Source of the DNA: Nemertoderma westbladi
Taxonomy: Eukaryota > Xenacoelomorpha > Nemertodermatida > Nemertodermatidae
Assembly (NCBI GenBank): GCA_032718475.1
Contig: JAUCBJ010001629.1
Span: 1-24,869 of the forward strand
DNA: 24,869 nt
Direction of reading: 5' to 3'
Each line of letters starts with the position of its first letter. Position 1 is the stretch's first letter. This document shows positions 21,361 through 24,869 of this stretch, one piece after another. The notes under the pieces were generated by a model. It was given only the letters and a program-made list of their open reading frames with translations. It did not search any database and had not been told where the DNA came from. Both the position numbers and the translations under genes were made by a program.

Positions 21361-23790
21361 GACCATTGTATCTGCAGAGCACAGGTAGAAGATAGAGGAC
21401 CACTGTATCTGTAGAGCACAGGTAGAAGATAGAGGACCACTGTATCTGTAGAGCACAGGTAGAAGATAGAGGACCACTGTATCTGTAGAGCACAGGTAGA
21501 AGATAGAGGACCACTGTATCTGTAGAGCACAGGTAGAAGATAGAGGACCACTGTATCTGTAGAGCACAGGTAGAAGATAGAGGACCACTGTATCTGTAGA
21601 GCACAGGTAGAAGATAGAGGACCACTGTATCTGTAGAGCACAGGTAGAAGATAGAGGACCACTGTATCTGTAGAGCACAGGTAGAAGATAGAGGACCACT
21701 GTATCTGTAGAGCACAGGTAGAAGATAGAGGACCACTGTATCTGTAGAGCACAGGTAGAAGATAGAGGACCACTGTATCTGTAGAGCACAAGTAGAAGAT
21801 AGAGGACCACTGTATCTGTAGAGCACAGGTAGAAGATAGAGGACCACTGTATCTGTAGAGCACAGGTAGAAGATAGAGGACCACTGTATCTGTAGAGCAC
21901 AAGTAGAAGATAGAGGACCACTGTATCTGTAGAGCACAGGTAGAAGATAGAGGACCACTGTATCTGTAGAGCACAGGTAGAAGATAGAGGACCACTGTAT
22001 CTGTAGAGCACAGGTAGAAGATAGAGGACCACTGTATCTGTAGAGCACAGGTAGAAGATAGAGGACCACTGTATCTGTAGAGCACAGGTAGAAGATAGAG
22101 GACCACTGTATCTGTAGAGCACAAGTAGAAGATAGAGGACCACTGTATCTGTAGAGCACAGGTAGAAGATAGAGGACCACTGTATCTGTAGAGCACAGGT
22201 AGAAGATAGAGGACCACTGTATCTGTAGAGCACAAGTAGAAGATAGAGGACCACTGTATCTGTAGAGCACAAGTAGAAGATAGAGGACCACTGTATCTGT
22301 AGAGCACAGGTAGAAGATAGAGGACCACTGTATCTGTAGAGCACAAGTAGAAGATAGAGGACCACTGTATCTGTAGAGCACAAGTAGAAGATAGAGGACC
22401 ACTGTATCTGTAGAGCACAGGTAGAAGATAGAGGACCACTGTATCTGTAGAGCACAAGTAGAAGATAGAGGACCACTGTATCTGTAGAGCACAAGTAGAA
22501 GATAGAGGACCACTGTATCTGTAGAGCACAGGTAGAAGATAGAGGACCACTGTATCTGTAGAGCACAAGTAGAAGATAGAGGACCACTGTATCTGTAGAG
22601 CACAGGTAGAAGATAGAGGACCACTGTATCTGTAGAGCACAGGTAGAAGATAGAGGACCACTGTATCTGTAGAGCACAGGTAGAAGATAGAGGACCACTG
22701 TATCTGTAGAGCACAGGTAGAAGATAGAGGACCACTGTATCTGTAGAGCACAGGTAGAAGATAGAGGACCACTGTATCTGTAGAGCACAAGTAGAAGATA
22801 GAGGACCACTGTATCTGTAGAGCACAAGTAGAAGATAGAGGACCACTGTATCTGTAGAGCACAGGTAGAAGATAGAGGACCACTGTATCTGTAGAGCACA
22901 GGTAGAAGATAGAGGACCACTGTATCTGTAGAGCACAAGTAGAAGATAGAGGACCACTGTATCTGTAGAGCACAGGTAGAAGATAGAGGACCACTGTATC
23001 TGTAGAGCACAGGTAGAAGATAGAGGACCACTGTATCTGTAGAGCACAAGTAGAAGATAGAGGACCACTGTATCTGTAGAGCACAGGTAGAAGATAGAGG
23101 ACCACTGTATCTGTAGAGCACAGGTAGAAGATAGAGGACCACTGTATCTGTAGAGCACAGGTAGAAGATAGAGGACCACTGTATCTGTAGAGCACAGGTA
23201 GAAGATAGAGGACCACTGTATCTGTAGAGCACAGGTAGAAGATAGAGGACCACTGTATCTGTAGAGCACAGGTAGAAGATAGAGGACCACTGTATCTGTA
23301 GAGCACAGGTAGAAGATAGAGGACCACTGTATCTGTAGAGCACAGGTAGAAGATAGAGGACCACTGTATCTGTAGAGCACAAGTAGAAGATAGATGACCA
23401 CTGTATCTGTAGAGCACAGGTAGAAGATAGAGGACCACTGTATCTGTAGAGCACAGGTAGAAGATAGAGGACCACTGTATCTGTAGAGCACAGGTAGAAG
23501 ATAGAGGACCACTGTATCTGTAGAGCACAGGTAGAAGATAGAGGACCATTGTATCTGTAGAGCACAGGTAGAAGATAGAGGACCACTGTATCTGTAGAGC
23601 ACAGGTAGAAGATAGAGGACCACTGTATCTGTAGAGCACAGGTAGAAGATAGAGGACCACTGTATCTGTAGAGCACAGGTGGAAGATAGAGGACCACTGT
23701 ATCTGTAGAGCACAGGTAGTAGATAGAGGACCACTGTATCTGTAGAGCACAGGTAGAAGATAGAGGACCACTGTATCTGCAGAGCACAGG
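21361..23790. repeat. Homogenised right-hand zone of the minisatellite
   Basis: Nearly every unit here equals the consensus apart from a CACAGG/CACAAG alternation. Exceptions are few: one GATAGATG unit near 23390, one CATTG near 23547, GTGGAAG near 23680, GTAGTAG near 23718 and CTGCAG near 23779. The GATATAGG variant common between 7.8 and 20.9 kb is absent. Confidence 0.85.
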
Positions 23791-23884
23791 TAGAAGATAG
23801 AGGACCACTGTATCTGTAGAGCACAGGTAGAAGATAGAGGTCCACTGTATCTGTAGAGCACAGGTAGAAGATAGAGGACCACTG

Positions 23885-24547
23885 ACAAACTTAATTTTTA
23901 ACTTTACATACAAAACTAGATTTCACAATGCCATAATAATAATGGAATAGTAGTAATGGAATATAGACAACATAGTTGAAATTGCCTACATACAACAAAT
24001 AGTTCCTATAAATTATTATTATTATTCTGGGAGTTTCTGGATTACAATAATGAAATAATGTTTATTTATGTTTTTATTTTGTTTGTTTGTTTATTTATTC
24101 GTTTATGTTTCTCTAAAAAGTTTTAGAAAATTGGATCATTGCTAGGCCTAAAGGAACAAAGTGATTTAAAAAGTTAAATATTAGCATATTAATTAATATA
24201 AGTATTCTGAAGATTGAAGATTTACATGCGTGCTTGCACGCCCTATTATAGTTAACTCGTAATAGTCATACGTAGTATTACTTAATTATTTTAGTTTTTT
24301 TTAATTAAATTTTGCCTTAATTTTTCGATCTATTGTTTTTGTATAATTTTGGCAACTTTACTTTTATAATTTTATGTTATAATTACACAGCAACCGGAGT
24401 ATTTGACGAATTAAGAAAACAATAATTAATTATTAATCAAATATTGGGCGTGTAGATGATAGCACGATAGTACAAGTTAGTGTTATTATTGCTCATACAA
24501 ATTAGTTAAATTAGAAATAAAATTAAATTTAGAATCAACTCACGAAT
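23885..24547. other. AT-rich flank with simple repeats
   Basis: The array stops within ACTG at 23884 and unique AT-rich DNA begins. It contains AAT/ATT-rich microsatellite-like tracts near 23933-23945 and 24013-24026, a TTTG/TTTA-rich stretch at 24061-24110, and a 6-bp inverted repeat with 2-nt loop (GCGTGC-TT-GCACGC) at 24228-24241. No ORF or RNA gene was recognised. If the exon at 24555-24623 is real, this stretch would be the start of its first intron. Confidence 0.6.
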
Positions 24548-24554
24548 GACTTAC

Positions 24555-24623
24555 CTCAGCTGGCGTACATGTTACTAATACTTCACCAGACTCACTTGAC
24601 ATTGTATTAGTTGTACATTCCAT
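24555..24623 (-). CDS. Candidate first coding exon (partial gene, - strand)
   Basis: On the - strand an ATG at 24623-24621 opens 23 codons beginning MECTTNTMSSESGEV and ending CTPAE, followed at once by GTAAGT (24554-24549), a perfect U1-type donor after GAG. The exon would end in phase 0. Without splicing the frame stops four codons further on, so the call depends on the donor. The peptide matches no domain I recognise. Upstream on the same strand lie a GGGGGCGG GC-box-like sequence around 24701-24715 and the TATA-like sequence at 24739-24750. Transcription would run leftward into the minisatellite. Short exons with good donors occur by chance, so this stays tentative. Confidence 0.35.
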
Positions 24624-24738
24624 TGTATAACACCAGCGGCAGTTAGTTTCTTTAAAAAAATCGCAAGTTTATTTTCCTTGGTCCACCATATAGTGATCAC
24701 CATTTGCCGCCCCCTACTCTATATTGTGTGGGGCATGG

Positions 24739-24750
24739 TATATATAAAAG
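24739..24750. promoter_or_regulatory. TATA-box-like sequence
   Basis: TATATATAAAAG is an excellent match to the eukaryotic TATA box on the + strand, and its TATATA part also reads on the - strand. It could serve the candidate - strand exon (about 115 bp to the ATG). On the + strand it directly abuts LINE-coding sequence. Nearby flanks are GC-richer than the rest of the right flank. Function is inferred only. Confidence 0.35.
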
Positions 24751-24869
24751 GTGTCTGAGTCTGTACTCCCAGATATTCCCATTGGTGATATCTCCTTTGC
24801 AGAAGTGAAGGCTGCTGCAAAGAGCATTAAGACCAATCGTGCCAGTGGAGTAGATGGTGTTCCCCCTGA
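24748..24869 (+). pseudogene. 5'-truncated LINE (non-LTR retrotransposon) reverse-transcriptase fragment, runs off window
   Basis: A frame open from 24748 (after TAA at 24745-24747) to the window end encodes 40 residues. They contain the start of a non-LTR reverse-transcriptase domain: SFAEVKAAAKSIKTN followed by RASGVDGVPP. This matches the conserved opening of LINE RTs, in which a helix of the form EV..A...lK leads to a K/R-A-S/P-G-x-D-G-(I/V)-P motif (family knowledge). There is no ATG in the visible part and no endonuclease domain upstream. The copy therefore looks 5'-truncated, the usual state of LINE insertions. The clade (RTE, CR1, Jockey or other) cannot be told from this length. Continuation beyond 24869 is expected. 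Confidence 0.75.

Larger units (their letters stand above)
6751..23884. repeat. 17.1-kb minisatellite, 37-bp unit, 463 copies
   Basis: A consensus unit can be read at 21480-21516: it starts TATCTGTAGAGCACAGG and ends AGAGGACCACTG. Units run head to tail without interruption. Length is 17134 = 463 x 37 + 3, and the extra 3 bp is the TTG insertion at about 7676-7678. Unit starts fall at remainder 17 modulo 37 before it (6751, 7158) and 20 after it (12008, 16078, 18964, 21369), so no net shift exists elsewhere. Recurring variants are CACTG/CATTG, CTGTAG/CTGCAG, CACAGG/CACAAG, GATAGAGG/GATATAGG/GATAGATG, GAAGATAG/GAAGGTAG, GGACC/GGTCC, GTAGAAG/GTGGAAG and AGAGCAC/AGAACAC. The - strand has no stop in any frame of the consensus, which explains the very long open frames there; these are not annotated as genes. 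Confidence 0.98.

Noticed and set aside
6751-23884. CRISPR array
   Set aside because: The period is close to CRISPR repeat length, but units are contiguous with no unique spacers, there are no cas genes, and the context is eukaryotic.
6670-23913. Very long minus-strand ORFs (up to 5391 codons) as real repeat-protein genes
   Set aside because: All three frames are open simultaneously and encode the same 37-residue repeat because the 37-bp unit lacks stops. Nothing favours one frame, and most starts are internal.

Overview
The window looks like non-coding, transposon-rich DNA from an animal genome, probably an invertebrate. It holds an intact-looking tyrosine-recombinase (DIRS-type) retrotransposon, a 17-kb minisatellite, AT-rich flanks with microsatellites, a start-like exon with a canonical splice donor, and a LINE reverse-transcriptase fragment. 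There are no bacterial operons, rRNA or tRNA genes. The species cannot be fixed from what is visible.

Region by region. 1-345 is a degenerate array of about 51-bp units. 598-5775 is the DIRS/Ngaro/PAT-like element with three complete ORFs on the + strand, in the order reverse transcriptase-RNase H (598-2394), zinc-knuckle Gag-like protein (2682-3836), tyrosine recombinase (3998-4912). They are followed by two identical 118-bp direct repeats (5163-5280 and 5658-5775) around a 377-bp spacer. That is the layout expected for the 3' end of a split-direct-repeat element (B1-A2-B2). The matching A1 was not found in the window. 5776-6750 is AT-rich DNA without a recognisable gene.

6751-23884 is one uninterrupted minisatellite with a 37-bp unit. 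It holds 463 units plus a single 3-bp insertion, so length is almost perfectly conserved although the units vary in base sequence. It is organised into nested blocks of about 1 kb (offsets of 27, 28, 29, 31 and 32 units) and ends on the right in a nearly homogeneous stretch. On the - strand the unit has no stop codon in any frame, which creates huge apparent ORFs (up to 5391 codons) that I treat as artefacts. The - strand of each unit also looks like a 3' splice site.

23885-24547 is AT-rich. The right edge holds a possible - strand first coding exon (24623 to 24555) with a canonical donor, a TATA-like sequence (24739-24750), and the start of a + strand LINE-type reverse-transcriptase domain that runs off the window.

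How the parts work together: the three ORFs form one retroelement, in which Gag would package RNA, RT-RNase H would copy it and the recombinase would integrate a circular DNA. The two most unusual aspects are the RT-Gag-YR gene order and the phase-locked array lying downstream, in sense, of a donor-bearing exon.
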